From: Aromatoleum bremense
Lineage (GTDB): Bacteria; Pseudomonadota; Gammaproteobacteria; Burkholderiales; Rhodocyclaceae
Direction of reading: 5' to 3'
DNA: 64,000 nt
Assembly (NCBI RefSeq): GCF_017894365.1
Contig: NZ_CP059467.1
Location: 1,364,001 to 1,428,000, forward strand
Made by a program: the position numbers and the translations under genes. Shown piece by piece: positions 1 to 8,756 of this stretch; the stretch's first letter is position 1; the number at the start of each line of letters is the position of its first letter. Below the pieces are notes generated by a model, which ran no database searches, was not told where the DNA came from, and worked only from the letters and a program-made list of their open reading frames with translations.

Positions 1-147
1 CCGATGGCCGTCGACGTCGCCGGCGCGAGCGGCGAACTATCATTTCCGGCCAAGTACGGGCAGGACACCTGCACGGTGCTGCGCGAAGCCGGCTACGCGG
101 ACGAGGCGATCGCGCGGCTGCGCGAACGGGGCATTGTCGCGGGGTGA
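1..147 (+). CDS. CaiB/BaiF-type CoA-transferase, C-terminal end (partial)
   Basis: The frame is open from the first base and ends at TGA 145-147. The last 48 codons include KYGQDT, then LREAGY and a final RGIV. That pattern (G-x-D-T, about eight residues, then a short helix and R/K-G-I/V at the C terminus) is typical of the end of family III CoA-transferases, which move CoA between carboxylic acids and acyl-CoAs. The active-site part lies outside the window, so the substrate cannot be judged. A 217-bp gap separates it from the next gene on the same strand. Confidence 0.6.
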   Translation, partial: PMAVDVAGASGELSFPAKYGQDTCTVLREAGYADEAIARLRERGIVAG

Positions 148-364
148 GCGTGCCGCAACGCGCGGCACGCAGCGAAAGGCGGCTCGACTGCAGCGTGTCG
201 AGCCGGCGCGGGCGCTGCACCGGGAGAGGCAGCCCGCGCCGTATTTCCCATGCATCCCGGAAAGCATTTTCCAGCGACAGCGAGGTAAGTCTTCCGAACC
301 CTGAGTTCTTCACGCGCAGCAGCAATCCGGTCTTTTTGGTCCACACCGCAGGAGACAAGAAAAC

Positions 365-1513
365 ATGAAAATGAAAACGATGCTGATGGTCCTGTCAGGC
401 CTTTTCCTGACAGCATCCCTGCCGGCCCACGCGCAGGTCAGAATCGGCGTGGTTTCGTCCGCGACCGGCCCGACGGCGCTGGTCGGCATTCCGCAGAAGA
501 ACACGGTGGCGCTGCTGCCGGCGAAGATCGGTGACCTGACGGTCGAGTACATCGCGCTCGACGACGCGAGCGACCCGACTGCGTCGGTGACCGCGGTCAA
601 GAAGCTGATCTCGGAACAGAACGTCGACGCGATCATCGGGCCCTCCGGCTCGCCGAACGCGATGGGCGTGATCCAGTTCATCGCCGAGGCCGGCGTGCCG
701 CTGCTCGCGCCGGTCGGCACCGCGGCGGTCGTCACGCCGATGGACGACAAGAAGCGATGGGTGTTCAAGACCACCCAGAACGACGACATCATCGCCAGGG
801 CGCTGATGGAGCACATGGTCAAGAGCGGCGTGAAGACGATCGGCTTCATCGGCGTCGGCGACCCGTACGGCGAAAACTGGTACAAGGTGTTCTCCGCGCT
901 CGCCGCGGCGAAGGGCATCCAGATCACCGCGAACGAGCGCTTCCAGCGCCAGGACGCGTCGGTCACCGGCCAGAGCCTGAAGATCCTCGGCGCGAACCCC
1001 GACGCGGTGCTCGTCGCCGCCGCCGGCGGCCCGGCGGTGCTGCCGCAGACGACGCTGCGCGACCAGGGCTACACCGGCCGGATCTACCAGACCCACGGCG
1101 CCGCGCTGCCGGACTTCCTCAAGCTCGGCGGCAAGAAGGTCGAAGGCACGATCCTCGCCGCGAGCCTGATGCTGGTGCTGCCCGAGATCGCCGACAGCAA
1201 CCCGTCGAAGAAGGTCGCGACCGAGTACATCGCCGCGTACGAAAAGGCGTACGGCTCGCGGCCGGCGACCTTCGGCGCCAACGTCTATGACGCCGGCCTG
1301 CTGCTGCAGCAGGCGATCCCGCTCGCCGCGAAGACCGCGAAGCCCGGCACGAAGGAGTTCCGCGCGGCGCTGCGCGACAACCTCGAGCGGACTACCGAGC
1401 TGATCGGTACGCAGGGCGTCTACAACATGACGAAGGACGACCACAGCGGCTTCGACGAACGCGGCCGCGTGCTGATCGCGGTCAAGGACGGCGGCTGGAC
1501 GCTGGCGAAATAA
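365..1513 (+). CDS. ABC transporter substrate-binding protein, branched-chain amino acid type (LivJ-like)
   Basis: Predicted periplasmic binding protein of 382 residues. Residues 1-23 form a Sec signal peptide (MKMKT, hydrophobic core, cleavage after AHA). The mature part starts with QVRIGVVSSATGP, the first strand of the type I periplasmic-binding fold, followed by DDASDPTASV and a GPSGSPNA segment that normally contacts the ligand. An AGGAG sits about ten bases before the ATG. In betaproteobacteria this family often carries aromatic or aliphatic acids besides amino acids. No permease or ATPase genes are nearby, so it either works with a distant transporter or is an orphan receptor. The ligand is not predictable from sequence alone. 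Confidence 0.85.
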   Translation: MKMKTMLMVLSGLFLTASLPAHAQVRIGVVSSATGPTALVGIPQKNTVALLPAKIGDLTVEYIALDDASDPTASVTAVKKLISEQNVDAIIGPSGSPNAMGVIQFIAEAGVPLLAPVGTAAVVTPMDDKKRWVFKTTQNDDIIARALMEHMVKSGVKTIGFIGVGDPYGENWYKVFSALAAAKGIQITANERFQRQDASVTGQSLKILGANPDAVLVAAAGGPAVLPQTTLRDQGYTGRIYQTHGAALPDFLKLGGKKVEGTILAASLMLVLPEIADSNPSKKVATEYIAAYEKAYGSRPATFGANVYDAGLLLQQAIPLAAKTAKPGTKEFRAALRDNLERTTELIGTQGVYNMTKDDHSGFDERGRVLIAVKDGGWTLAK

Positions 1514-1617
1514 GCGTCATCGGGGCGGGGCGCTGCGGCGCCCGCCCGTCGCGCCCCTGCCGGTTGCGGGCCCGGTCGATGTGTTGCGCCGGGCGCGTGC
1601 TGGCGCAGAACCGCCGC

Positions 1618-2322
1618 TCACGGATAACCGGCGCTGCGCGTGACCTCGTCCCGCGTCATCGTCAGCCGCACCAAACCCGCCCCCCAGTCGATGTAATCCA
1701 GCGCTTCGACGGGGATCAGGACGTGCCCGCTCGCCACCCAGTTGCGCTTGTCGACGAGCAGGTAACCGACGCTCCAGTTCTCGTCGTCGATAAGGAAGTC
1801 CTCGACGGTGCCGATCGTGCCATCCATTGCCGCGATGTCGTACCCGACGACTTCGGCGCCGCTGCGCAGATGAGAGCGTTCAGCGGCCTCGATCTCGCGT
1901 TCGGCAATGGCTTCCAACTGGCGCCCCTCGTTCCCCGGCTGCAGTTGCGCCGTTCCGAGCAACATGCCGAACGGGCCGCCGGCCCGGCTGTGCGGGCCGT
2001 TCCAGTAAGGGTCATCGCGGTAATGGGCGGCATGCGTCATTTCGTAATGTCGCGAGACGGGGTGCCCGGTGTCGACGGGCGGGCTCTTCTCGATCTGCTC
2101 GCGGCTCAGGTTCGTCGGAATCGCTTCGCCGCTCCAGGCGCCCGGGCGAATCGCCCGCGGCGAGATCAGCACCTCGCGCCCGCGCAGCCAGTTCCCGGCC
2201 CTGACGACAAAATAGCGCACACCCCACCACTCGGCGTCGAAGTACACATCCTCGACGCAGCCGATCGTGCCGTCGGCGGCATCGATCGAGTAGCCCTGCA
2301 GCTTCGTAAGTCGATAGAACAT
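1618..2322 (-). CDS. PRC-barrel domain protein (copy 1)
   Basis: A 234-residue soluble protein with two PRC-barrel-like halves. The first begins near residue 5 with GYSIDAADGTIGCVEDVYFD; the second is near residue 145 with DIAAMDGTIGTVEDFLID. PRC barrels are small beta domains found in RimM and photosynthetic reaction centre H subunits; free-standing versions are often stress-linked but their role is unclear. I start at 2322, not at upstream in-frame ATGs, because AAAGGAGG lies just before this ATG. Middle residues include YWNGPHSR. The gene at 2592-3302 on the same strand has the same architecture, so the two look like a tandem duplication. Confidence 0.75.
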   Translation of the reverse strand: MFYRLTKLQGYSIDAADGTIGCVEDVYFDAEWWGVRYFVVRAGNWLRGREVLISPRAIRPGAWSGEAIPTNLSREQIEKSPPVDTGHPVSRHYEMTHAAHYRDDPYWNGPHSRAGGPFGMLLGTAQLQPGNEGRQLEAIAEREIEAAERSHLRSGAEVVGYDIAAMDGTIGTVEDFLIDDENWSVGYLLVDKRNWVASGHVLIPVEALDYIDWGAGLVRLTMTRDEVTRSAGYP

Positions 2323-2591
2323 CGCGGCCTCCTTTATGCCGCTGGTTGCAGCGAAAACCGCTCCGTCCGGCGGCCACGGTCTCATCATTTGCCGTGCCGG
2401 CTCGTTCAGCATCCCTTCGCGGCGCGCTGCTCGTCGCGGACGACGTCGGCAATGTCGTCTGGCACGTGTCCGCCAGCGGTGACGCAGCGGGCGCGAGGAC
2501 GGCCGGAAGTGGGTGGTGAAGTTCTTTCAAGGCTCTGCAGTTCTTGCCGGACGGCCCCGGGCGGGCCGGCCCCGCCACCCATGTAGACCGT

Positions 2592-3302
2592 CTACGCTTT
2601 CGGTGCCTTCTCGACCTCTGCGCGCGGAATCTTCAGGCGCACTTCGCGCGTCGCCCAGTCGACCTTCGCAACGGTGTCGGTCGGCAGCCGCAGGTGGTCG
2701 CCGGACAGCCAGCGCGTGTCGATGACGATATCCGTGATCCTCCAGTCGCTGTCGTCGATGACGAAGTCCTCGACGTGCCCGGCCGGCCCGTCGGTCGCGA
2801 CAAGGCGGTAGCCGATCACCTCCTCGCTGCTGCGAAGATGCGACTCGCGGGCACGCTGCTCGGCTTCCTTCAGCTCGCGCACCCGCTCGCCGGCGACCTC
2901 GCCTCGCGGTGTCGATGTCACCGACGGTCCGCCGCTGACCGGGTGCGGCGACGAACCCCACAGGTAAGGCCCGTCCCAGTAGAACGGGTAGCCGTAGTAG
3001 CGCGCGTGCGCTTCCTCGAACTGGCGTGACACCGGCATGTCCTGGTCCGCCCCCGGGCTGTTGCGCACCTGCTCGCGGGTTAGCGCGACCGCGACCTCCT
3101 GGTCGTTGCCGGCGTCACGCCGGATCGAGGACGGCGAGATCAGCACCTTGCGCCCGCCCACGCCGTCGTCGCCCGCCTCGACTTCGAGGTAGCGCACCAC
3201 CCAGCGCGCGTCGTCCAGATACACGTCGCGCACCGAGCCGATCCTGCCGTCGCTGGCGACGAGATGTCGATCGAACAATTCGCCCTTCGCCCTGAGAAGC
3301 AT
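2592..3302 (-). CDS. PRC-barrel domain protein (copy 2)
   Basis: A 236-residue paralogue of the gene at 1618-2322. Both have a barrel at the N terminus (LVASDGRIGSVRDVYLDD), a linker with YWDGPYLWG, and a second barrel (LVATDGPAGHVEDFVIDD). AAGGAGG precedes the ATG at the same distance as in copy 1. It has no signal peptide or membrane segment and is predicted to be cytoplasmic. It lies upstream of copy 1 with a 269-bp gap, so co-transcription is possible but not shown. Function is unknown; this family is often found with general stress genes. Confidence 0.75.
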   Translation of the reverse strand: MLLRAKGELFDRHLVASDGRIGSVRDVYLDDARWVVRYLEVEAGDDGVGGRKVLISPSSIRRDAGNDQEVAVALTREQVRNSPGADQDMPVSRQFEEAHARYYGYPFYWDGPYLWGSSPHPVSGGPSVTSTPRGEVAGERVRELKEAEQRARESHLRSSEEVIGYRLVATDGPAGHVEDFVIDDSDWRITDIVIDTRWLSGDHLRLPTDTVAKVDWATREVRLKIPRAEVEKAPKA

Positions 3303-3516
3303 GGCTGCCTCCTTGGATTTTGTGGTCGTAGACTGCGATCAGCAAACGGCGTTCCGCGCAGGGCGGGCATCCGGTATCTCGCAACCAGGCGCCGGTCGGG
3401 CAAGCCCGGCACGAATCCGGCCATCACCGGCCGCCGCCCCCCCTTCCGGGGGGTACGGAGACCGCGGGATGCGCCAATAATTTGTTTCCCATCCAGCACC
3501 GCCGCGAGGGCTCAGC

Positions 3517-4050
3517 ATGGCATTGCAGGAAGCAGCGGCCGGGCAGGCCGTTTCGTTCGGCTCGCTCCGCTGCTGTTATTACCATCATCTGATGAGCGCC
3601 TGCGGCCTTGTCGCCGCGCTGCTGCTCGGCGCGATGGCGCTGCTGGTGTGCGCCGACGTCGCCCTACGCAACGTCGGCGGCGGGTCGATCGCGTGGAGCA
3701 CCGAGATGACCGAGTACATCCTGATGGTCGCGACTTTCGTCGCGGCGCCGTGGCTGCTCTATCTCGGCGACCACATCCGCGTGGACGTCCTCGTCCGCGA
3801 GGTTTCGGCGCCCCTGCGGCTGCGCCTCGAACTCGGCACGGACCTGCTGTGCTTCGTCATCTGCGCGGTGCTCGCGTGGCAGGCCCTCGCCGTCGCCCGC
3901 GACGCCGCCGCGCAGGGCAGCCTCGTGTTCAAGGTGCTGGTCATTCCCGAGTGGTGGCTGAACATTCCGATGATCTTCGCGTGCACGCTGCTCGCGATCG
4001 AGTTCGCGCGCCGCTTCGTCCGCGCGCTGCCAGGCGCCGGAGGCAATTGA
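3517..4050 (+). CDS. dctQ: TRAP transporter small permease (DctQ family)
   Basis: A 177-residue membrane protein with four hydrophobic stretches: residues about 27-47 (LVAALLLGAMALLVCADV), 63-83, 105-125 and 145-165. The segment STEMTEYILMVATFVAAPWLL followed by a conserved basic/acidic loop (GDHIRVDVL) is the usual DctQ signature. It would pair with the large permease encoded next (4206-5521) and the binding protein at 5583-6554 to import an organic acid using an ion gradient. A 155-bp spacer holding a GC-rich palindromic repeat lies before the next gene, which is unusual because these genes are normally tightly packed. Confidence 0.85.
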   Translation: MALQEAAAGQAVSFGSLRCCYYHHLMSACGLVAALLLGAMALLVCADVALRNVGGGSIAWSTEMTEYILMVATFVAAPWLLYLGDHIRVDVLVREVSAPLRLRLELGTDLLCFVICAVLAWQALAVARDAAAQGSLVFKVLVIPEWWLNIPMIFACTLLAIEFARRFVRALPGAGGN

Positions 4051-4055
4051 AGTGA

Positions 4056-4205
4056 AACAACCCCCACGCTCACTTTGTTCGAGGAGGGTCGGCTTTGCAC
4101 AGCCGACCCGTTCGGCAGGCATGGCGCATTGCGCCGCGAAACCCCTGCCTCACCCCCCCAAGGGGGCGCAGGCCTCCCTTGGGGCGGCCCGGCGGGAGGC
4201 CTGAC
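4056..4205. repeat. GC-rich palindromic intergenic repeat between dctQ and dctM
   Basis: The spacer holds a string beginning CCCCCACGCTCACTTTGTTC and, further on, CCCCAAGGGGGC and CCTCCCTTGGGGCGGCCCGG, with nested inverted repeats. It resembles short interspersed elements I know from intergenic regions of Burkholderiales and Rhodocyclales genomes. I found no second copy in this window. It separates two genes that should be co-expressed, so it may affect mRNA processing. Confidence 0.5.
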
Positions 4206-5521
4206 ATGGAATGGTACTGGGCACTGCTGCTGATGCTCGGCCTGATGTTCGGGCTGATGGCGATCGGCGTTCCGGTGGCGTTCACGTTTCTCGGCGTGAA
4301 CCTGGTCGGCGCGTGGGTCTTTCTCGGCGGCGAGGCGGGACTCGGCCAGCTCGTGCGTAACTCGGTCGGTTCGATCACCAGCTTCTCGCTGACGCCGATC
4401 CCACTGTTCGTGCTGATGGGCGAAGTGCTGTTCCACACCGGCCTCGCGTTCCGCGCGATCGAGGCGATCGAACGCCTGATCGCGCGTCTGCCCGGGCGCC
4501 TGTCGGTGGTGTCGGTGCTCGGTGGGACGACGTTCGCCGCGCTGTCCGGTTCGACGATCGCGAACACTGCGATGATGGGCGGCGTGATGCTGCCCGAGAT
4601 GCTCAAGCGCGGCTATCACCCGACGCTGGCGATGGGGCCGATCATGGCCGTCGGCGGCATCGCGATGCTGATCCCGCCGTCGGCACTCGCCGTGATGCTT
4701 GGCAGCCTCGCAGGCATTTCGATCGCGCAGCTGCTGATTGGCGGCATCCTGCCCGGGCTCTTGATGGCCGTCTGCTTTCTCGCCTATGTCATCATCCGCT
4801 GCCGCCTCGATCCGCAACTCGCACCGATCGACGAAGCCGCGCCGGTGGCGGGCGCGTGGGCGCGCTGGAAACCGTTCGTGCGCGATGTACTGCCGCTGTT
4901 TTCGATCTTCGCCGCGGTCGTCGGCAGCATGCTCGCGGCTGGGCATCGCCGACCGAGTCGGCCGCGATCGGCGCGGTCGCGTCGGTGACCGCGACGATCT
5001 GCTACCGCGCGCTGACGCTGCGCGCGCTGCACAAGTCGCTGGTCGAAACCGCGCGGGTGTCGGTCGTGATCCTGTTCGTGCTCGTCGCCTCGACGACCTT
5101 CGCGCAGTTGCTGAGCTTCTCCGGCGCGACCAGCGGCCTGCTCGGCGTCATCAGCGAACTGCAGCTCTCGCCGCTGATGCTCGTGCTCGGCATGCTGCTG
5201 ATCCTGCTCGTGCTCGGCTGCGTGATCGACCAGATCAGCATGATGATGATCACGCTGCCGTTCTTCATGCCGCTCGCGAACGCCGCCGGCATCGACCCGG
5301 TGTGGCTCGGCGTGATGATGCTGGTGTCGATGGAACTCGGACTGCTGACGCCGCCGTTCGGCCTGCTGCTGATGGTGATGCAGTCGGTCGCCCCGCCGCC
5401 GATCCAGCTGCGCCAGATCTACGCCGCCGCGACGCCGTTCGTGCTGATCGAGGTCGCCGTGCTCGGCCTCATCGTCGCCCTGCCCTGGCTCGCGGTCGGC
5501 CTGCCGCGGCTGATGCACTGA
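4206..5521 (+). pseudogene. dctM: TRAP transporter large permease (DctM family), frameshifted
   Basis: The frame opening at 4206 (MEWYWALLLMLG) codes for the first half of a DctM permease, including the GSTIANTAMMGGVMLPEM block. Near 4937 it leaves the family and stops at 4988. The second half (GWASPTESAAIGAV to LPWLAVGLPRLMH) continues in another frame to 5521. One extra G in the GG run at 4937-4938 would restore a 438-residue protein, the normal family length. This is either a real inactivating deletion or a sequencing error. All other parts are well conserved, including LTPPFGLLL near the C terminus, so any loss must be recent. Confidence 0.85.
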
Positions 5522-5582
5522 CCCCGCGGCCCCTTTTCCGGCCCGGCCCGGCCCCGCCCCACCTCCTATGGAGAACGACAAG

Positions 5583-6554
5583 ATGACTCCCACCACCCGC
5601 AAACTCGCCATCGGCGCCCTGATCGCACTGCTCGGCGGCGGTGCGCACGCCGCGGAAGTCACGCTCAAGGCGGTCAGCGCCTTCGGCCAGGACACGTTCT
5701 TCAACCAGCGCTTCAAGACCTTCGTCGAGAAGGTCAACCGCGAAGGCAAGGGCCTCGTGAAGATCCAGGTCGTCGGCGGGCCCGAATCGATCCCGCCGCT
5801 CGAAGTCGGCAACGCGGTGCGCGCCGGCGTCGTCGACTTCGCCAATACCACCGGCGTGTTCCATGCGACGCTGGTACCCGAAGCGATCGCCGGCTCGCTC
5901 GCCGAAAAACCGATCGCCGAGCTGCGCGCGAACGGCGGCCATGCGCTGCTCGACCGCATCCACCGCGAGAAGGGCAACATGGTGTGGCTCGCGCGCGTCT
6001 CCGACGGGCTGCAATACCACATCTACGCGAACAAGAAGATCAGCGCCGGCGATTTTTCGGGCTTGAAGCTGCGCAGCGTGCCGGTCTATCGCGCGTTCTT
6101 CCAGTCGCTCGGCGCGACGCCGCTGCAGGTGCCGCCGGGCGAAGTGTTCACCGCGCTCGAGCGCGGCGTCGTCGATGGCTACGGCTGGCCGTCGGTCGGG
6201 ATCTTCGATCTCGGCTGGCAGGAAAAGACGAAATACCGCATCGAGCCTGGCTTCTACAACGTTGAAGTCGGCTTCTACATGAACCAGAACACCTGGAAGA
6301 AGCTCGACGACGCGCAGCGCGCATTCCTCGAAAAACAGGTCGCGTGGGTCGAGTCGCACAACGTCGACGATCTCGCCGCCGCCGACGCGGAGAAGGCGCG
6401 GCAGGCCGCGGCAAAGATCGAGAGCGTTCCGATTCCGGCCGAGCAGGTCGCGCAGTTCCGCAGCCGGGCATACGAGGCCGGCTGGAAAGGCATCGAGCAG
6501 GCGAGCCCGCAGCACGTCGCGAAACTTCGCGAGCTGTTCGGCAGCGGCCGCTGA
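5583..6554 (+). CDS. dctP: TRAP transporter substrate-binding protein (DctP family)
   Basis: Predicted periplasmic binding protein of 323 residues. The signal peptide runs over residues 1-23 and ends GGGAHA/AEV. Family features include GGPESIPPLEVGNAVRAGVVD, the segment SGLKLRSVPVYRAFFQSLGA (usually containing the Arg that holds the substrate carboxylate) and GEVFTALERGVVDGYGWP. I start at 5583 because GGAGA sits eight bases upstream; an in-frame ATG at 5568 lacks a good site. It ends the dctQ-dctM-dctP group and lies 23 bp before iorA, suggesting co-transcription and a carboxylate substrate linked to the oxoacid oxidoreductase. The exact ligand is inferred, not visible. Confidence 0.88.
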   Translation: MTPTTRKLAIGALIALLGGGAHAAEVTLKAVSAFGQDTFFNQRFKTFVEKVNREGKGLVKIQVVGGPESIPPLEVGNAVRAGVVDFANTTGVFHATLVPEAIAGSLAEKPIAELRANGGHALLDRIHREKGNMVWLARVSDGLQYHIYANKKISAGDFSGLKLRSVPVYRAFFQSLGATPLQVPPGEVFTALERGVVDGYGWPSVGIFDLGWQEKTKYRIEPGFYNVEVGFYMNQNTWKKLDDAQRAFLEKQVAWVESHNVDDLAAADAEKARQAAAKIESVPIPAEQVAQFRSRAYEAGWKGIEQASPQHVAKLRELFGSGR

Positions 6555-6577
6555 ACCGGCGAGCCCGGTTTCGAACC

Positions 6578-8749
6578 ATGGCTGAGCGCTCGTTCAAGAA
6601 GGAAGTCGGGCAGCTGCGCATCCCCGCCGGCGAGGAGTTCCGCGGCGAAGGCATCCTCGCGGTGACGAAGGCGCTGCTGCAGTCGGGCGTCGGCTATGTA
6701 GCGGGCTACCAGGGTTCGCCGATCTCGCACCTGATGGACGTCCTTGCCGACGCGAAGGACATCCTCGACGAACTCGGCGTGCATTTCGAGGCGAGCGCGT
6801 CCGAGGCGACCGCGGCGGCGACGCTCGCGGCGTCGGTGATGTACCCGATCCGCGGCGCGGTGACGTGGAAATCGACCGTCGGCACGAACGTCGCGTCCGA
6901 CGCGCTGGCGAACCTCGCGTCGGGCGGCGTCATCGGTGGCACGCTGGTCATCATCGGCGAGGACTACGGCGAAGGCTCGTCGATCATGCAGGAGCGCTCG
7001 CATGCGTTTGCGATGAAGTCGCAGATGTGGCTGCTCGACCCGCGCCCGAACCTCGAATCGATCGTGCAGGCGGTCGAGGACGGCTTCGAGCTGTCGGAAG
7101 CGAGCAACACGCCGGTGATGCTCCAGATGCGCATCCGCTCATGCCACGTGCACGGCCGCTTCATCACGCGCGAGAACCGCCGCCCGGCCTTCACGCTCGC
7201 CGAGGCGCTCGAGCATCCGAAGCGCGACGTCGGCCGCATCGTGCTGCCGCCGGCGTCCTTCACGCACGAGCACGAGAAAGTCCGCGAGCGCTGGCCGGCG
7301 GCGGTGAAGTTCATCCGCGAACGCAAGCTCAACGAGTTCTTCGACGGCGATTTTTCGGATATCGGCCTGATCCTGCAAGGCGGCCTCTACAACGGCGTGA
7401 TCCGCGCGCTGCAGCTCCTCGGGCTGGCCGATTCGTTCGGCAACACGCGGATTCCGCTGTACGTGATGAACGTGACGTATCCGGTCATCGACGCCGAAGT
7501 GCTCGAATTCTGCGAGACCAGGCGTGCCGTGCTGCTGATCGAGGAAGGCCAGCCGGACTTCATCGAGCAGAACCTGCACGCGATCCTGCGCCGCGCGGGC
7601 TGTGCGACCGCGCTCGCCGGCAAGGACGTGCTGCCGATGGCCGGCGAATACACGACCGAAGTCATGCGCGACGGCATCCAGGCCTTCCTCGCCGCGCACG
7701 CGCCGCACGCCCTTGCCCCCGCGCCGACCGCAGTGGCCTCCCCGCCGCAGCCGGCCGCCGTGCCGCTGCGCTTCCACCCGAAGATCGCGGCGCTCGCGAC
7801 CGTCGTGCCGGCGCGCCCTGCGGGGTTTTGCACCGGCTGCCCGGAGCGGCCGATCTTCGCCGCGATGAAGCTCGTCGAGGCCGACCTCGGCGAACACCAC
7901 ATCTCGTGCGACATCGGCTGCCACCTGTTCTCGATCCTGCCGCCGTTCAACCTCGGTGCGACGACGATGGGCTACGGCCTCGGCGCGGCGTCGAGCGCGG
8001 CGTTCAACGTCAAGGGCGGCAGGCGCTCGATCTCGGTGATGGGCGACGGCGGCTTCTGGCACAACGGACTGACCTCCGGAATCGGCAACGCGGTGTTCAA
8101 CAAGTACGACGGCGTCATCGTCATCGTGGACAACTTCTACGCCTCGGCGACCGGCGGCCAGGACGTCCTGTCGTCGCGCGCCGACAACCCCAACCGCGCG
8201 ACGAACAATCCGATCGAGGCCGCGGTGCGCGGCGTCGGCGTCAAGTGGCTGCGGGTCATCGACCGCACTTACGACGTCGCACGGCTGCGCGACGCGCTCG
8301 AAGAGGCGCTGACGACACCGGAGCCGGGCCCGAAAGTCATCATCGCCCAGTCCGAATGCATGCTGAACAGACAGCGCCGGGTGAAGCCGCTTTTCAACAG
8401 TGCGGTGAAGGCCGGAGAGCGCGTCGTCAAGGAGCGTTTCGGCGTCGATGCGGATGTCTGCAGCGGCGACCACGCCTGCATCCGCCTGTCAGGCTGCCCG
8501 TCGCTGACGTTGAAGGACAGCGGCGACCCGCTGAAAGAAGATCCGGTCGCGCACGTAGACAGCAGTTGCGTCGGCTGCGGCAACTGCGGCGAAGTCGCCG
8601 ATGCGGCTGTGCTGTGCCCGTCGTTCTACCGCGCCGACATCATCCACAACCCGACGCGGCGCGACCGCCTGCTCGCGCGCGTGCGCGGCGCGGCGATCGG
8701 CTTCCTGCAACGCCGTCGCGCCGCGCGTCTCGCACGCTGCGCGCTGTGA
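6578..8749 (+). CDS. iorA: Indolepyruvate ferredoxin oxidoreductase, alpha subunit
   Basis: A 723-residue enzyme subunit that decarboxylates aryl pyruvates (indolepyruvate, phenylpyruvate) to aryl-acetyl-CoA and passes electrons to ferredoxin. The N-terminal pyrimidine-binding part has GYQGSPISHLMD and GEDYGEGSS. The C-terminal half has the thiamine diphosphate site (GDGGFWHNGLTSGIGNAVFN, then IVDN) preceded by GFCTGCPERP. The last 130 residues carry cysteines for Fe-S clusters (CSGDHACIRLSGCP, CVGCGNCGEVADAAVLCP). Seven bases separate its stop from iorB. In this organism phenylpyruvate oxidation would give phenylacetyl-CoA, the substrate of PadBCD at 35.8-39.9 kb. Confidence 0.88.
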   Translation: MAERSFKKEVGQLRIPAGEEFRGEGILAVTKALLQSGVGYVAGYQGSPISHLMDVLADAKDILDELGVHFEASASEATAAATLAASVMYPIRGAVTWKSTVGTNVASDALANLASGGVIGGTLVIIGEDYGEGSSIMQERSHAFAMKSQMWLLDPRPNLESIVQAVEDGFELSEASNTPVMLQMRIRSCHVHGRFITRENRRPAFTLAEALEHPKRDVGRIVLPPASFTHEHEKVRERWPAAVKFIRERKLNEFFDGDFSDIGLILQGGLYNGVIRALQLLGLADSFGNTRIPLYVMNVTYPVIDAEVLEFCETRRAVLLIEEGQPDFIEQNLHAILRRAGCATALAGKDVLPMAGEYTTEVMRDGIQAFLAAHAPHALAPAPTAVASPPQPAAVPLRFHPKIAALATVVPARPAGFCTGCPERPIFAAMKLVEADLGEHHISCDIGCHLFSILPPFNLGATTMGYGLGAASSAAFNVKGGRRSISVMGDGGFWHNGLTSGIGNAVFNKYDGVIVIVDNFYASATGGQDVLSSRADNPNRATNNPIEAAVRGVGVKWLRVIDRTYDVARLRDALEEALTTPEPGPKVIIAQSECMLNRQRRVKPLFNSAVKAGERVVKERFGVDADVCSGDHACIRLSGCPSLTLKDSGDPLKEDPVAHVDSSCVGCGNCGEVADAAVLCPSFYRADIIHNPTRRDRLLARVRGAAIGFLQRRRAARLARCAL

Positions 8750-8756
8750 GGAAACC

